DNA of 64,000 bases from Lachnospiraceae bacterium (GTDB lineage Bacteria; Bacillota; Clostridia; Lachnospirales; Lachnospiraceae). Location of the stretch: the NCBI GenBank assembly GCA_017525525.1, contig JAFXSQ010000017.1, forward strand, positions 1 through 64,000, read 5' to 3'. This document shows positions 1-8,993 of the stretch, piece by piece; the stretch's first letter is position 1, and each line of letters begins with the position of its first letter. The notes under the pieces were generated by a model that saw only the letters and a list, made by a program, of their open reading frames with translations, made no database searches and was not told the origin of the DNA. Position numbers and translations under genes: made by a program.

Positions 1-5
1 CAAAA

Positions 6-48
6 CCTCCTTATGCCTTATTATAACATACATTGCGATATATTGCAA
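6..48 (-). promoter_or_regulatory. Leftward promoter and RBS for a gene beginning left of the window
   Basis: Reading the minus strand there is a -35 TTGCAA (48-43), a 17-nt spacer, a -10 TATAAT (25-20) and then AAGGAGG (12-6), so a start codon should lie just left of position 1. The gene itself is outside the window. An 18-bp near-palindrome at 32-49 overlaps the -35 and could be an operator. The gene would be divergent from ppdK. Confidence 0.7.
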
Positions 49-49
49 T
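32..49. promoter_or_regulatory. Near-palindrome overlapping the leftward -35, operator candidate
   Basis: ATTGC and GCAAT arms flank an AT-rich centre; 16 of 18 positions are symmetric. It lies on the -35 of the leftward promoter, where a repressor dimer would block RNA polymerase. No regulator gene is visible in the window. Confidence 0.4.
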
Positions 50-74
50 AGGCAAATACAGAAAGTTTGACACA

Positions 75-110
75 AAAAATGCAGACCTGAAGCGGTCTGC
101 GAGGTATTTT
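75..110. terminator. Terminator-like hairpin in the divergent region
   Basis: A perfect 7-bp stem (GCAGACC 81-87, GGTCTGC 94-100) with a 6-nt loop is flanked by an A-run on the left and a T-rich run on the right. On the minus strand it is followed at once by ATTTTTTG, the classic intrinsic terminator form. No minus-strand gene ends here inside the window, so it may block antisense or read-through transcripts. Confidence 0.45.
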
Positions 111-137
111 TACATCTATTCAACTGTCAAACTCCCG

Positions 138-188
138 TGCAAGCACAACGTACCTTTGCCTGTTTTTTTGATAACTGTGAATAGTAAC
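138..188 (+). repeat. 50-nt dispersed repeat, copy 1
   Basis: TGCAAGCACAACG followed by a T-rich middle and TTGATAACTGTGAATAGTAAC matches the reverse complement of 16611-16660 almost base for base. At the second site it forms the left arm of a larger palindromic element; here only that arm is present, just upstream of the ppdK promoter. Confidence 0.75.
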
Positions 189-208
189 ATTTTATTCAAA
201 AAACATCT

Positions 209-236
209 TTGATATTTCTCTTTCTTGTGGTATAAT
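209..236 (+). promoter_or_regulatory. Promoter of ppdK
   Basis: TTGATA (209-214), a 16-nt spacer and TATAAT (231-236), with TG one base before the -10 (extended -10). The predicted start of transcription is near 243, leaving a leader of about 70 nt with AGGAGGT before the ATG at 314. Near-consensus elements fit strong expression. Confidence 0.8.
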
Positions 237-313
237 ATTGCGCAGTGTATTGGGAACAGGGAACAAGGTTCTTAACACAATTATATTTCTAATTTCAGGA
301 GGTAGAACAGACA

Positions 314-2950
314 ATGGCAAACAAGTGGGTTTATATGTTCAGCGAAGGCGACATGACCATGCGTAATCTCTTAGGAGGCAAGGGTGCCAACCTTGCAGAG
401 ATGACATCAATCGGACTTCCGGTTCCGCAGGGCTTCACCATCACAACTGAGGCATGTACACAGTATTACGAGGATGGCAGAAAGATCAACGACGAGATCA
501 TGGCTCAGGCTATGGAGGGCGTTGCGAAGATGGAGGAGATCAACGGCAAGAAGTTCGGCGATCTCAAGAATCCTCTTCTTGTATCGGTTCGTTCGGGAGC
601 AAGAGCTTCCATGCCCGGTATGATGGATACAATTCTTAACCTTGGTCTTAACGATGAGGTTGTTGCAGCTATGATCGCAGGCAACCCGGATCCCGCTTTC
701 GAGCGTTTCGTATATGACTCATACAGACGTTTCATTCAGATGTTCTCCGACGTCGTTATGGAGGTCGGAAAGAAGTACTTCGAGCAGCTGATTGATAAGA
801 TGAAGGAAGCAAGAGGCGTTAAGTTCGACGTAGAGCTTACCGCAGCTGACTTAAAGGAACTTGCAGAGCAGTTCAAGGCAGAGTACAAGAACCAGCTCGG
901 CGAGGACTTCCCTTCAGATCCTGTTACACAGTTAAAGCTTGCTATCGAGGCAGTGTTCCGTTCATGGGACAACCCGAGAGCAAATGTATATCGTCGTGAC
1001 AATGATATCCCTTATTCATGGGGTACAGCCGTAAATGTAATGCCTATGGTATTCGGTAACCTCAACAACGAGTCCGGTACAGGTGTTGCATTCACAAGAG
1101 ATCCTGCTACAGGTGAGAACAAGCTTATGGGCGAGTTCCTTATCAATGCACAGGGCGAGGACGTAGTTGCAGGTGTTCGTACACCTATGCCGATCGCTCA
1201 GATGGAGAAAGAGTTCCCTGAGGCTTATAAGCAGTTCTTAGAGGTTTGCGAGACTCTTGAGAATCACTATCATGACATGCAGGACATGGAGTTCACAGTA
1301 GAGAACAAGAAGCTTTACATGCTCCAGTGCCGTAACGGAAAGAGAACAGCTCCGACTGCTTTGAAGATCGCATGTGACCTCGTTGACGAGGGACACAAGA
1401 CTCCCGAAGAGGCTGTTGCTATGATCGATCCGCGTAACCTTGACACACTTCTTCACCCGCAGTTCGATGCTGCAGCTCTTAAGGCTGCCACACCTCTCGG
1501 CAAGGGACTTGGTGCTTCACCGGGTGCTGCTTGCGGTAAGGTTGTATTCACAGCTGATGACGCTGTTGAGTGGGCTGCAAGAGGCGAGAAGGTAGTTCTT
1601 GTTCGTCTTGAGACTTCACCTGAGGATATCACAGGTATGAAGGCTGCTCAGGGTATCCTTACAGTTCGTGGTGGTATGACAAGCCACGCTGCCGTTGTTG
1701 CCCGTGGTATGGGTACATGCTGTGTATCCGGTTGCGGTGACATCAACATGGATGAGGAGAACAAGAAGTTCACACTTGCAGGAACAACATTTAACGAGGG
1801 TTCCGAGATTTCTATCGACGGTACCACAGGTAATATCTACGCAGGACTTATCCCGACTGTAGACGCTCAGATCGCAGGCGAGTTCGGACGTATCATGGCA
1901 TGGGCTGACGAGTTCAGAAAGCTCAAGGTTCGTACAAACGCAGATACACCGGCAGACGCTAAGAAGGCAAGAGAGCTCGGTGCAGAGGGTATCGGTCTTT
2001 GCCGTACAGAGCACATGTTCTTCGAGGAAGACAGAATCGCTGCATTCCGTGAGATGATCTGTGCTGACACAGTAGAAGCAAGAGAGAAGGCACTTGACAA
2101 GATCCTTCCTTATCAGCAGGGAGACTTCAAGGCACTCTATGAGGCTCTTGAGGGTTGCCCGGTTACTATCAGATTCCTTGATCCTCCGCTTCATGAGTTC
2201 GTTCCTCATGAGGAGGCAGAGCAGATCAAGCTTGCAAATGACCTCGGCAAGACACTTGATGAGGTTAAGGCTATCGTTGAGTCTCTTAAGGAGTTCAACC
2301 CGATGATGGGCCACAGAGGATGCCGTCTTGCAGTTACCTATCCTGAGATAGCTAAGATGCAGACAAAGGCAGTTATCCGTGCAGCCATCGAGGTTCAGAA
2401 GGAGCATCCTGACTGGAATGTAAAGCCTGAGATCATGATACCGCTTACCTGCGAGGTTAAGGAGCTCAAATTCGTCAAGAAGATAGTAGTTGAGACTGCT
2501 GACGCTGAGATCGCTGCAGCAGGCGCTAAGCTCGAGTATGAGGTTGGTACCATGATCGAGATCCCGAGAGCAGCACTTACTGCTGACGAGATCGCAAAGG
2601 AGGCAGACTTCTTCTGCTTCGGTACAAACGACCTTACTCAGATGACCTTCGGCTTCTCAAGAGATGATGCGGGCAAGTTCCTCAACGCTTACTATGATAC
2701 CAAGATCTTTGAGAACGATCCGTTCGCAAAGCTCGACCAGACAGGTGTCGGCAAGCTTATGGAGATGGCTATCAAGCTCGGTAAGCCGGTTAACCCGAAG
2801 CTTCACGTAGGTATCTGCGGCGAGCACGGCGGTGATCCTTCATCTGTTGAGTTCTGCCACAAGATCGGTCTTGACTATGTAAGCTGCTCACCGTTCAGAG
2901 TACCGGTAGCAAGACTTGCAGCAGCTCAGGCAGCTATAGCAGACAAGTAA
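314..2950 (+). CDS. ppdK: Pyruvate, phosphate dikinase
   Basis: Catalyses reversible conversion of pyruvate, ATP and phosphate to phosphoenolpyruvate, AMP and pyrophosphate in the cytoplasm; in anaerobic Firmicutes it serves PPi-linked glycolysis or PEP synthesis. At 878 residues it has the usual full length. The N-terminal ATP-grasp region opens with a GGKGANLAEM motif. The phosphohistidine loop GGMTSHAAVVARGMG carries the swivelling His at about residue 458. The C-terminal TIM barrel contains GICGEHGGDP with the catalytic Cys at about 835. The ATG follows AGGAGGT. It is monocistronic: its own promoter lies upstream and a strong terminator follows. Codon use is biased as in the gap-pgk-tpiA cluster, suggesting high expression. 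Confidence 0.97.
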   Translation: MANKWVYMFSEGDMTMRNLLGGKGANLAEMTSIGLPVPQGFTITTEACTQYYEDGRKINDEIMAQAMEGVAKMEEINGKKFGDLKNPLLVSVRSGARASMPGMMDTILNLGLNDEVVAAMIAGNPDPAFERFVYDSYRRFIQMFSDVVMEVGKKYFEQLIDKMKEARGVKFDVELTAADLKELAEQFKAEYKNQLGEDFPSDPVTQLKLAIEAVFRSWDNPRANVYRRDNDIPYSWGTAVNVMPMVFGNLNNESGTGVAFTRDPATGENKLMGEFLINAQGEDVVAGVRTPMPIAQMEKEFPEAYKQFLEVCETLENHYHDMQDMEFTVENKKLYMLQCRNGKRTAPTALKIACDLVDEGHKTPEEAVAMIDPRNLDTLLHPQFDAAALKAATPLGKGLGASPGAACGKVVFTADDAVEWAARGEKVVLVRLETSPEDITGMKAAQGILTVRGGMTSHAAVVARGMGTCCVSGCGDINMDEENKKFTLAGTTFNEGSEISIDGTTGNIYAGLIPTVDAQIAGEFGRIMAWADEFRKLKVRTNADTPADAKKARELGAEGIGLCRTEHMFFEEDRIAAFREMICADTVEAREKALDKILPYQQGDFKALYEALEGCPVTIRFLDPPLHEFVPHEEAEQIKLANDLGKTLDEVKAIVESLKEFNPMMGHRGCRLAVTYPEIAKMQTKAVIRAAIEVQKEHPDWNVKPEIMIPLTCEVKELKFVKKIVVETADAEIAAAGAKLEYEVGTMIEIPRAALTADEIAKEADFFCFGTNDLTQMTFGFSRDDAGKFLNAYYDTKIFENDPFAKLDQTGVGKLMEMAIKLGKPVNPKLHVGICGEHGGDPSSVEFCHKIGLDYVSCSPFRVPVARLAAAQAAIADK

Positions 2951-2978
2951 GATAAAGAATTAATAACACTTTAATAGG

Positions 2979-3010
2979 GCAGGTGCATGATTATCATGCA
3001 CCTGCTTTTA
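2979..3010 (+). terminator. Intrinsic terminator of ppdK
   Basis: A perfect 13-bp stem, GCAGGTGCATGAT pairing with ATCATGCACCTGC, has a minimal loop and is followed by TTTTAGT. It lies 28 nt after the ppdK stop and before the lipoprotein RBS. Confidence 0.85.
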
Positions 3011-3034
3011 GTAAAAATGGAGGTCAGTTTTAAA

Positions 3035-3832
3035 ATGCGTAAAAAGATATCACTTATACTCGTGACAGCAATGACAGCAGCTATGTTGCTTACAGGCTGC
3101 GGAGACAGCAAGACAAGTGACACCTCTGCGAAGAAGGAAACCACGGAGGAAGTAAAGAAGGACGACAGCAAGGACAGCAAGAAGAAGGACGACAAGAAGA
3201 CAGAGGAGAAAAAAGAGAGTAAGGATACGAAAGAAACCGAAGAAAGTACCGAGGGTAAAGAGGAAGACAATACCGAAGAAAAGACAGAGAAAAAAACAGA
3301 AGGTGATACGGAAGCTAACGACGGAACCGAGGAGATTCCTTCCGGTATCGATCCTGAGAATATATATGGAGGAGTATGGGCACAGAGTGCTATCGTAGAC
3401 GGACTGGATTATCTGGCTGAAAGTCAGGGACTGTCGAACATGAAGTCCGTGTCTCTTGAAAAGAGTTCATACGACGGCGAAGATCACTGGCTTGTCGGTT
3501 TTCAGGATTTAGATGACAGTAAGGGTGATGTCTACTATGTCTATGTAAACGAGGACGGCTGCAAGTATGGAGGAAGTGAGTCCGGCGCTATAGCTGTCGT
3601 CGGAGGAGATGATATGCAGGCCTACGAGGACGGTCAGGATAGATACGGCGGCATGACAGCGCTTGAGGCAGAGGATATCCTCCTCCAGAATCTCGGAGGC
3701 GGAGAGATTGTATCGGCTGAGCAGGCATATTTAAGAAATCAGGAGAAGTGGTATATAGGCGTAAAGCCTGCAGACGGCGGTGACATATCTTACTATTATG
3801 TGGACAGCAATGAGATCGTACCCCAGAGTTGA
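3035..3832 (+). CDS. Putative lipoprotein with acidic/lysine-rich linker
   Basis: 265 residues, starting at the ATG 10 nt after GGAGGT; the longer upstream frame runs through the ppdK terminator and is rejected. The N-terminus is a lipoprotein signal: basic start, hydrophobic core, lipobox LTGC with the modified Cys at residue 22. Residues of about 23-105 are a low-complexity K/E/D/T/S linker that would hold the folded part away from the membrane. The C-terminal part contains two similar segments built around W.VG...Y.YV and W.IG...YYYV, which suggests a small duplicated beta domain. I do not recognise a named family. It probably sits on the outer face of the membrane. The next gene encodes a membrane protein and may belong with it. 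Confidence 0.75.
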   Translation: MRKKISLILVTAMTAAMLLTGCGDSKTSDTSAKKETTEEVKKDDSKDSKKKDDKKTEEKKESKDTKETEESTEGKEEDNTEEKTEKKTEGDTEANDGTEEIPSGIDPENIYGGVWAQSAIVDGLDYLAESQGLSNMKSVSLEKSSYDGEDHWLVGFQDLDDSKGDVYYVYVNEDGCKYGGSESGAIAVVGGDDMQAYEDGQDRYGGMTALEAEDILLQNLGGGEIVSAEQAYLRNQEKWYIGVKPADGGDISYYYVDSNEIVPQS

Positions 3833-3883
3833 TCGGAATCAATTTGATTTGCCATTACATATTATACGAGGAAGGATTAGAAG

Positions 3884-4765
3884 TTGAGCGTAGTAAAGAA
3901 AATATTTGGTCAGATAGAGATGAAGTGGTGGAAGGTTATAGCCTTTGCTGTGGTCATGGGTGTATATACAGGCGTTATAGCCCTGCTTGTATCGCCTTCA
4001 TCATGGTATCACGATATCGCCGTGACCGAAGAAAGATGGATACTTCCTGCCGTATTTGTTATAGTCAACTGTAAGAAGCCGCTGGAAGCCGCACTTAAAA
4101 CCTTTGTATTCTTCATTATCTCGCAGCCGCTTGTGTATCTCGTTCAGGTGCCTTTTGCGGAAATGGGATGGAAGCTTTTTGGGTATTACAGATACTGGTT
4201 TATGATCACCCTGCTTACCTTCCCGGGAGGATTCATCGCATGGTATATAAAAAAGGGTAATATCCTGTCTGCAATCATACTTTCGGTTGCACTTTTTCTG
4301 CTGACATTTCCCGGAATAGCTTACGTAAAAAACTGTATAGACGGTGATATCGGCAACAATATAGGCGGAGCCATTTACTGCTTCGGTGTTGTGCTTCTCT
4401 TTGTTTTTGCAATCTTAAGAGACTTAAAGACAAGGCTTGTAGCAGGGGCGATGACGGTAGTATTCGGGGTAGGACTGGCTATTTATTTACACATGGATCA
4501 CTCACCGGTTCTTAGGGTAAACGGGGCTTTTGATACTGAAAAGTATGCTGTCACATCCGAATGGACAGTTAAGTCCTCGGACCCGGAGGTGATAGACGCT
4601 GAAATTACCAAAGATCTGTCAGGTAACCCTGATATAGTATTTCAGATTTATAAAAACGGCGAGGTACGGCTTGAGCTTGAAGGACCCGAAGGTCAAGCCT
4701 ATTCCTTTAGGGTAAGCTATGATAAACAGGGAGACCCAGATTTTGTGATAGAGGAAAATGAGTAG
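3884..4765 (+). CDS. Multi-pass membrane protein of unknown function
   Basis: 293 residues from a TTG start placed 8 nt after GAGGAAGG. About seven hydrophobic helices occupy residues 15-205, and a charged domain of roughly 85 residues rich in predicted strands follows, probably outside the cell. A G-P-G-rich turn and no enzyme motif are visible, so I cannot name the family. It lies 51 nt after the lipoprotein gene on the same strand and may be co-transcribed with it. The following gene has its own promoter. Confidence 0.7.
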   Translation: MSVVKKIFGQIEMKWWKVIAFAVVMGVYTGVIALLVSPSSWYHDIAVTEERWILPAVFVIVNCKKPLEAALKTFVFFIISQPLVYLVQVPFAEMGWKLFGYYRYWFMITLLTFPGGFIAWYIKKGNILSAIILSVALFLLTFPGIAYVKNCIDGDIGNNIGGAIYCFGVVLLFVFAILRDLKTRLVAGAMTVVFGVGLAIYLHMDHSPVLRVNGAFDTEKYAVTSEWTVKSSDPEVIDAEITKDLSGNPDIVFQIYKNGEVRLELEGPEGQAYSFRVSYDKQGDPDFVIEENE

Positions 4766-4793
4766 CTGTAAATTGTTTTTTCTATGCATTTTG

Positions 4794-4816
4794 TGTGACT
4801 TTATCCGTGATATAAT
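4794..4816 (+). promoter_or_regulatory. Promoter with TGTGAC box, site 1
   Basis: TGTGAC (4794-4799), 8 nt, then TGA-TATAAT (4808-4816), an extended -10. No -35 hexamer is recognisable 16-18 nt upstream of the -10. The same box and spacing recur at 52429-52451 and 60670-60692. It should drive the 4841 and 5247 genes. Confidence 0.65.
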
Positions 4817-4840
4817 CCGTATTGTTTGAGAAGGATGGCT

Positions 4841-5227
4841 ATGGAATATAAACTTTTTGATGCAAATGACAAAGACATACCGGAGGGAGCTGAACCAGAC
4901 CTGATTTACTTCGGGGAATTTGAAGATGGAGCATGCAAGGCTTATGCAGCTTTTAAAAGGTCAGAGGATGACCCTGAGGAAGTGAGCTATCTGGGAAGTT
5001 CAGTCACCGGAAAAGAAGAGCAGGATCTCCTGGCGGAGGCAGAGGAGTTTTTGAGTGATATGGGTATAAGATATGTCCGTATTACCATGGTTGGAACTCT
5101 TGAAGAGGTTGCGCCCGAGTATTACCGTCTGAAATACGACGGATATACACCTATCTCACTTAACGAGAGGATATACGACGAAGAAAAAGGCGCTTATGTG
5201 CAGGAGTGGATAAAATCATTGGATTGA
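4841..5227 (+). CDS. Small GNAT-like protein of unknown function
   Basis: 128 residues from the ATG 5 nt after AAGGA; an in-frame TTG 15 nt upstream is less likely. The protein is acidic and soluble. Its second half (helix, then R-Y-V-R-I-T strand, then a helix with E-Y-Y-R and a closing Y-D-G-Y-T-P-I strand) resembles the C-terminal half of a GNAT acetyltransferase, but the acetyl-CoA loop R/QxxGxG/A is absent. It may be a non-catalytic GNAT-like domain; this is inference. The C-terminal region of the 60735 gene product has a similar strand-helix pattern. It ends 19 nt before the 5247 gene and probably forms an operon with it. Confidence 0.65.
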   Translation: MEYKLFDANDKDIPEGAEPDLIYFGEFEDGACKAYAAFKRSEDDPEEVSYLGSSVTGKEEQDLLAEAEEFLSDMGIRYVRITMVGTLEEVAPEYYRLKYDGYTPISLNERIYDEEKGAYVQEWIKSLD

Positions 5228-5246
5228 GTAAAGGAGAAAGAACGGG

Positions 5247-7523
5247 ATGGATAGTAATCTTCAAAAGCAGGATATCAAAAAAACATTTACTTTTGACACT
5301 CAGAAAAAGACTGATCTTTATGACAGCGTGTTCGGAAAAAGTCTTTACACAGTGGATAAGCAGGAAGAGATTCAAAAGAAAGACTACAAAGAACAGATCA
5401 ATGAGCTCAAAGAGCGGGAAAAGCTTATGGGCAGAAACTCTGTCTCTGAAGCAAGAGAGGAACAGAAGAAAACCGGTCGCGGCATGGTTTTGGAGCGTGT
5501 GAACGAGTTCAAGGAAGCTGACAGAAAGAAAATGACCGATATGGAAGGAACCGAGAGCAGTACAAAGTTCTTTGAGAATCTTGAGGAGGAGGAGCAGGAG
5601 TTCAAGAATAAGCTTTCTGCCTTTGACGCGAAAGAGCTGCTGAAGAAAGCAAAGTATCTCGTGAAAGGAAAGAAGGCAAAGAGGACTAAGCACTCGCCCG
5701 GGATGCAGGCTGTTCTTGACCGTTTTGACGAACTGCAGCAGGTTCTTTCGTGGAAGGTTGCCGAAACGGATGATCTGTATGATGCTCAGGTAAACAGCAT
5801 AACATCTATATTGAGGAGAGCGTCTCTTGCCTGCTCGGAATACATTGGAACCCATAATTCAAGCCGTGCTGAGGGTATAGTTCGCAAGGAGCTTGTATCG
5901 CTCATGTATGATCAGGTCTCCAAGGAATCTGTTATGTTCGAAAAGAGAGCCGGAGACTTTAAGAAAAACAGGCATAAAGCAGGAAAAACCTCATGGCTTG
6001 ATGTGTTTGCCACTATCAGAAGAGAAAGGATAATTGCCGGAAACGGGGTCAAGATAACAAGAGGAGGAGCAGGAACCTCAGATCTGTTCATAGTAGAAAA
6101 GAATGGAGTTAAAAGTTACCTGAAGAAGGAAGAAAAGGTCGTTTCATTTTCCGGTGCCGATATTTTCGGAGCCTACAGCGAGGATCTTACAGCAAAGAAA
6201 AAACTGTACAGCGAAAGGACCAGTGAGTCTTTAAAGGATGTCCCCAAAGAGGTACTTGATGAGAAGCTTAAGGTGATCTCGCTGGAGAAAGATACACTTT
6301 TCAAGCCCTTTGTCAGTGCTTTAAAAAAATGTGCGCCAACCAATTCGACAAGCATGCTCGGCAATCCGATGTCCTATGAAAATGCTCATGATCTGCTGAA
6401 ACACCTGAAGACTATGACGAGAAGTGAGCAGAGCTTTATGAACAGAATGCTGGAAGCGCCCTATAAAGCTACCGTTTTCGGCAGGATACTAAAGAAGGCT
6501 GACGACGATATAACAGAGGCTGAAAAGACAGGTAACAAGGCTCTTGAGAACGAAGCCAGGCTGATAGTCAAAACCGCTTATAAAATGGCAGAAAACCTTT
6601 TTAAAGCGATGAACAGCTCGAGCATAGCAACAAATGCAATAAAAATAGAACCCGGAGACAGCCTGTCGAAGAGAAATGTGGCAACGACAAGACTTGCCGA
6701 ATTCCTCGGGATAGGCAACCTTGTTGCAAAATCCGAGATGAAGGATGTGGTCATAGACGGCGAGGAACACAGATGCATAGAGATGGAGGATGCAGGTAAT
6801 AATACGATAAACTCATACCTCAAGATGGAAAGCAACCACAAGGTTGATAGTGAGGTTGAAGTTGAGAGGAAAGAAGGAAAGACATTTATGTATTCCGAGG
6901 ACTGCCTGAGAGATCTGTGCTCACTTCAGGTCTTGGACGTGCTCTGTTTCCAGACAGACAGGCATGCCGGCAACTATACCGTAGAGGCAACAATGGGTGA
7001 TGGTAAGGTTGTCGTCAATAAGATAAAAGGTATAGATAATGATATGTGCTTTGGAAGCGTTGATTATAAGACTTTAAAGAAGAAAAACCGCATGCGCCTA
7101 AAATCCATAGAGGACGGTAAAGGCAATATGACTATGCCTGCTATGGATAAAAATCTTGCGATGAAGATACTTTCCGTAACGCCGGAGATGCTCGATTATC
7201 TCATGGCGGATATTCTGAACAAAACAGACAGGGATGCGTTAAAGGACAGATTCAAGGGAGTTCAGAATGTCATAAAGAAGAGGCTTGCCTTTGAGAGAGA
7301 GCAAAAAAGAAAGAATAAGAAATTTGTCTCAAAATTCATCTCGGATCAGGCCGGCTGGGGGAAAGTAAGAGACAGGATTCATACACTTGCAAAGGATGAA
7401 AGAGGAAGGAGACAGATAACATCGACAAGTTATATAAGTACTTCATATGTCGGAAATAAGGTTCAGATGGTAAAGGACGGAAAAGGAAATCCACAGTTAG
7501 CGGCAATATATGACGACAAATGA
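5247..7523 (+). CDS. Large cytosolic protein with PI3K/PI4K-like kinase signature
   Basis: 758 residues with no signal peptide or membrane segment. Residues 1-145 are charged helix; residues of about 150-230 form a helical module that also seems present in the 52678 and 62242 products. A glycine-rich turn GGAGTSD (273-279) is followed by strand and lysines (KK at 293-294), like a kinase N-lobe. DRHAGNY (571-577) followed by IDND (596-599) reproduces the catalytic and metal-binding pattern of PI3K, type II PI4K and related atypical kinases (DRxxxN and then IDxG/D). Between them lies a helical insertion of about 250 residues. The C-terminus is basic helix. The substrate is unknown; phosphorylation of a protein, lipid or small molecule is possible, and the fold assignment is inference from motifs. 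It is translated with the small GNAT-like gene upstream. Confidence 0.7.
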   Translation: MDSNLQKQDIKKTFTFDTQKKTDLYDSVFGKSLYTVDKQEEIQKKDYKEQINELKEREKLMGRNSVSEAREEQKKTGRGMVLERVNEFKEADRKKMTDMEGTESSTKFFENLEEEEQEFKNKLSAFDAKELLKKAKYLVKGKKAKRTKHSPGMQAVLDRFDELQQVLSWKVAETDDLYDAQVNSITSILRRASLACSEYIGTHNSSRAEGIVRKELVSLMYDQVSKESVMFEKRAGDFKKNRHKAGKTSWLDVFATIRRERIIAGNGVKITRGGAGTSDLFIVEKNGVKSYLKKEEKVVSFSGADIFGAYSEDLTAKKKLYSERTSESLKDVPKEVLDEKLKVISLEKDTLFKPFVSALKKCAPTNSTSMLGNPMSYENAHDLLKHLKTMTRSEQSFMNRMLEAPYKATVFGRILKKADDDITEAEKTGNKALENEARLIVKTAYKMAENLFKAMNSSSIATNAIKIEPGDSLSKRNVATTRLAEFLGIGNLVAKSEMKDVVIDGEEHRCIEMEDAGNNTINSYLKMESNHKVDSEVEVERKEGKTFMYSEDCLRDLCSLQVLDVLCFQTDRHAGNYTVEATMGDGKVVVNKIKGIDNDMCFGSVDYKTLKKKNRMRLKSIEDGKGNMTMPAMDKNLAMKILSVTPEMLDYLMADILNKTDRDALKDRFKGVQNVIKKRLAFEREQKRKNKKFVSKFISDQAGWGKVRDRIHTLAKDERGRRQITSTSYISTSYVGNKVQMVKDGKGNPQLAAIYDDK

Positions 7524-7574
7524 TATAAAAGATAAAAGGATTTACTCAATTATAATTCAGGAGGCTTGAAAAAA

Positions 7575-8981
7575 GTGACATTCAGTTCGGTGACATTCTT
7601 ATTCATGTTTTTGCCGGTTACTTTCATACTGTACGCTTTATTCAGGAATATACACATCAGAAATGCTATACTTGTTGCGGCAAGTATAGCTTTCTATGCG
7701 TACGGTGAACCGGTAGCGGTTATGATCATGCTCATATCCATAGTGTTAAACTATGTGTTCGGAAGACTTGCGGCAGGAAAAAAGCATGATAAAGCGGCAG
7801 TATTTTTTGCTGTACTTTTAAACATAGGTCTGCTTATAGCATATAAGTATACAGGCTTTTTTGTTCAGATATTCAATGACATCACCGGGCTTTTGATACC
7901 GGTTCCCCAGATCAGGCTGCCTATAGGTATCTCATTTTTTACCTTCCAGGGCTTAAGCTATGTGATAGATGTGTACAGAAACAAGGAGTATGTTCAGAAG
8001 AATCCATTCTCCGTGCTTCTTTATATATCCTTCTTCCCGCAGCTTATAGCCGGTCCTATAGTCAGATATGAGGATATAGCCGCGCAGCTTCAGGAAAGAG
8101 AATTCTCAGCCGACAGGGTGAGCAGAGGTCTTATAAGATTTATATTCGGACTTGGGAAAAAGGTGCTTATTGCAAACCAGATGGGTTTTGTGGCGGATAC
8201 GGTCTTTAGCTTTGCTCCGGCGGAAGTGGGCATAGGTGCGGCTTGGCTTGGTGCTGTCTGCTACACATTGCAGATATTCTTTGACTTCTCGGGATACAGT
8301 GACATGGCTATCGGTCTTGGCTGTGTCTTCGGCTTTGATTTCAGGGAAAACTTTGATTATCCCTTTATCTCGGGAACTATACAGGAATTCTGGAGAAGAT
8401 GGCACATATCGCTTTCCACCTGGTTTAAGGAATATGTATACATCCCCCTCGGCGGCAACAGGAAGGGTAAGACAAGGACTGTTATAAACAAGCTTGTCGT
8501 GTTCTTTTTAACCGGCTTTTGGCACGGTGCGAACTTTACCTTTATCGTGTGGGGCATGTGGCACGGGCTTATGCAGATGCTTGAGACATATCAGATAATC
8601 CCCACGAAGAAGAAGTGGTTTAAAGGTATAGGGCATGTGTATACCATGCTGGTTGTCATCCTCGGCTTTGTCATCTTCCGTGCGGATACACTGTCGCAGG
8701 GACTTGGCATTATCGCGGATATGTTCAACGGAAATGCAGGCAGTGCTGCCGTAAATGCACAGATATTTGCCTGCACTAATCTGCTCTTTATAATAGCTGC
8801 TGTATTTGCGATTATTCTTTCGACACCTGTGTTCAGACTGATCAAGGAGAAGGTAAGCGCCACGAAGTTTGCTGCTGCGGGAAGCTATATAGCTTACGCG
8901 GGTTCGCTTCTTATCTTCGCGCTGTCAATCCTGTCACTTGTGTCGAGCAAGTATAATCCGTTTATCTATTTCAGGTTCTAA
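7575..8981 (+). CDS. MBOAT family O-acyltransferase (AlgI/DltB type)
   Basis: 468 residues. The GTG at 7575 is chosen because AGGAGG (7559-7564) is 10 nt away and the resulting N-terminus (TFSSVTFLFMFLPVTF) matches the family start; the TTG at 7566 is too close to the RBS. This polytopic membrane enzyme passes acetyl groups to an exported glycan. The family signature EFWRRWHISLSTW is present, and the catalytic His lies in TGFWHGANF at about residue 317. The following gene encodes a DHHW/AlgJ-like partner 12 nt downstream, the usual two-gene arrangement for acetylating surface polysaccharide. The actual acceptor is not shown by the context. Confidence 0.93.
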   Translation: MTFSSVTFLFMFLPVTFILYALFRNIHIRNAILVAASIAFYAYGEPVAVMIMLISIVLNYVFGRLAAGKKHDKAAVFFAVLLNIGLLIAYKYTGFFVQIFNDITGLLIPVPQIRLPIGISFFTFQGLSYVIDVYRNKEYVQKNPFSVLLYISFFPQLIAGPIVRYEDIAAQLQEREFSADRVSRGLIRFIFGLGKKVLIANQMGFVADTVFSFAPAEVGIGAAWLGAVCYTLQIFFDFSGYSDMAIGLGCVFGFDFRENFDYPFISGTIQEFWRRWHISLSTWFKEYVYIPLGGNRKGKTRTVINKLVVFFLTGFWHGANFTFIVWGMWHGLMQMLETYQIIPTKKKWFKGIGHVYTMLVVILGFVIFRADTLSQGLGIIADMFNGNAGSAAVNAQIFACTNLLFIIAAVFAIILSTPVFRLIKEKVSATKFAAAGSYIAYAGSLLIFALSILSLVSSKYNPFIYFRF

Positions 8982-8993
8982 GGGGGGGAAGAT

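Noticed and set aside
1616..2407. 263-codon open frame on the minus strand inside ppdK
   Set aside because: It is antisense to a highly biased gene, has a Cys/Leu-rich low-quality composition and no RBS; it results from codon bias of ppdK.
5160..5855. 231-codon minus-strand frame across the 4841/5247 junction
   Set aside because: It overlaps two plausible plus-strand genes, lacks an RBS and has a composition typical of a reverse shadow.
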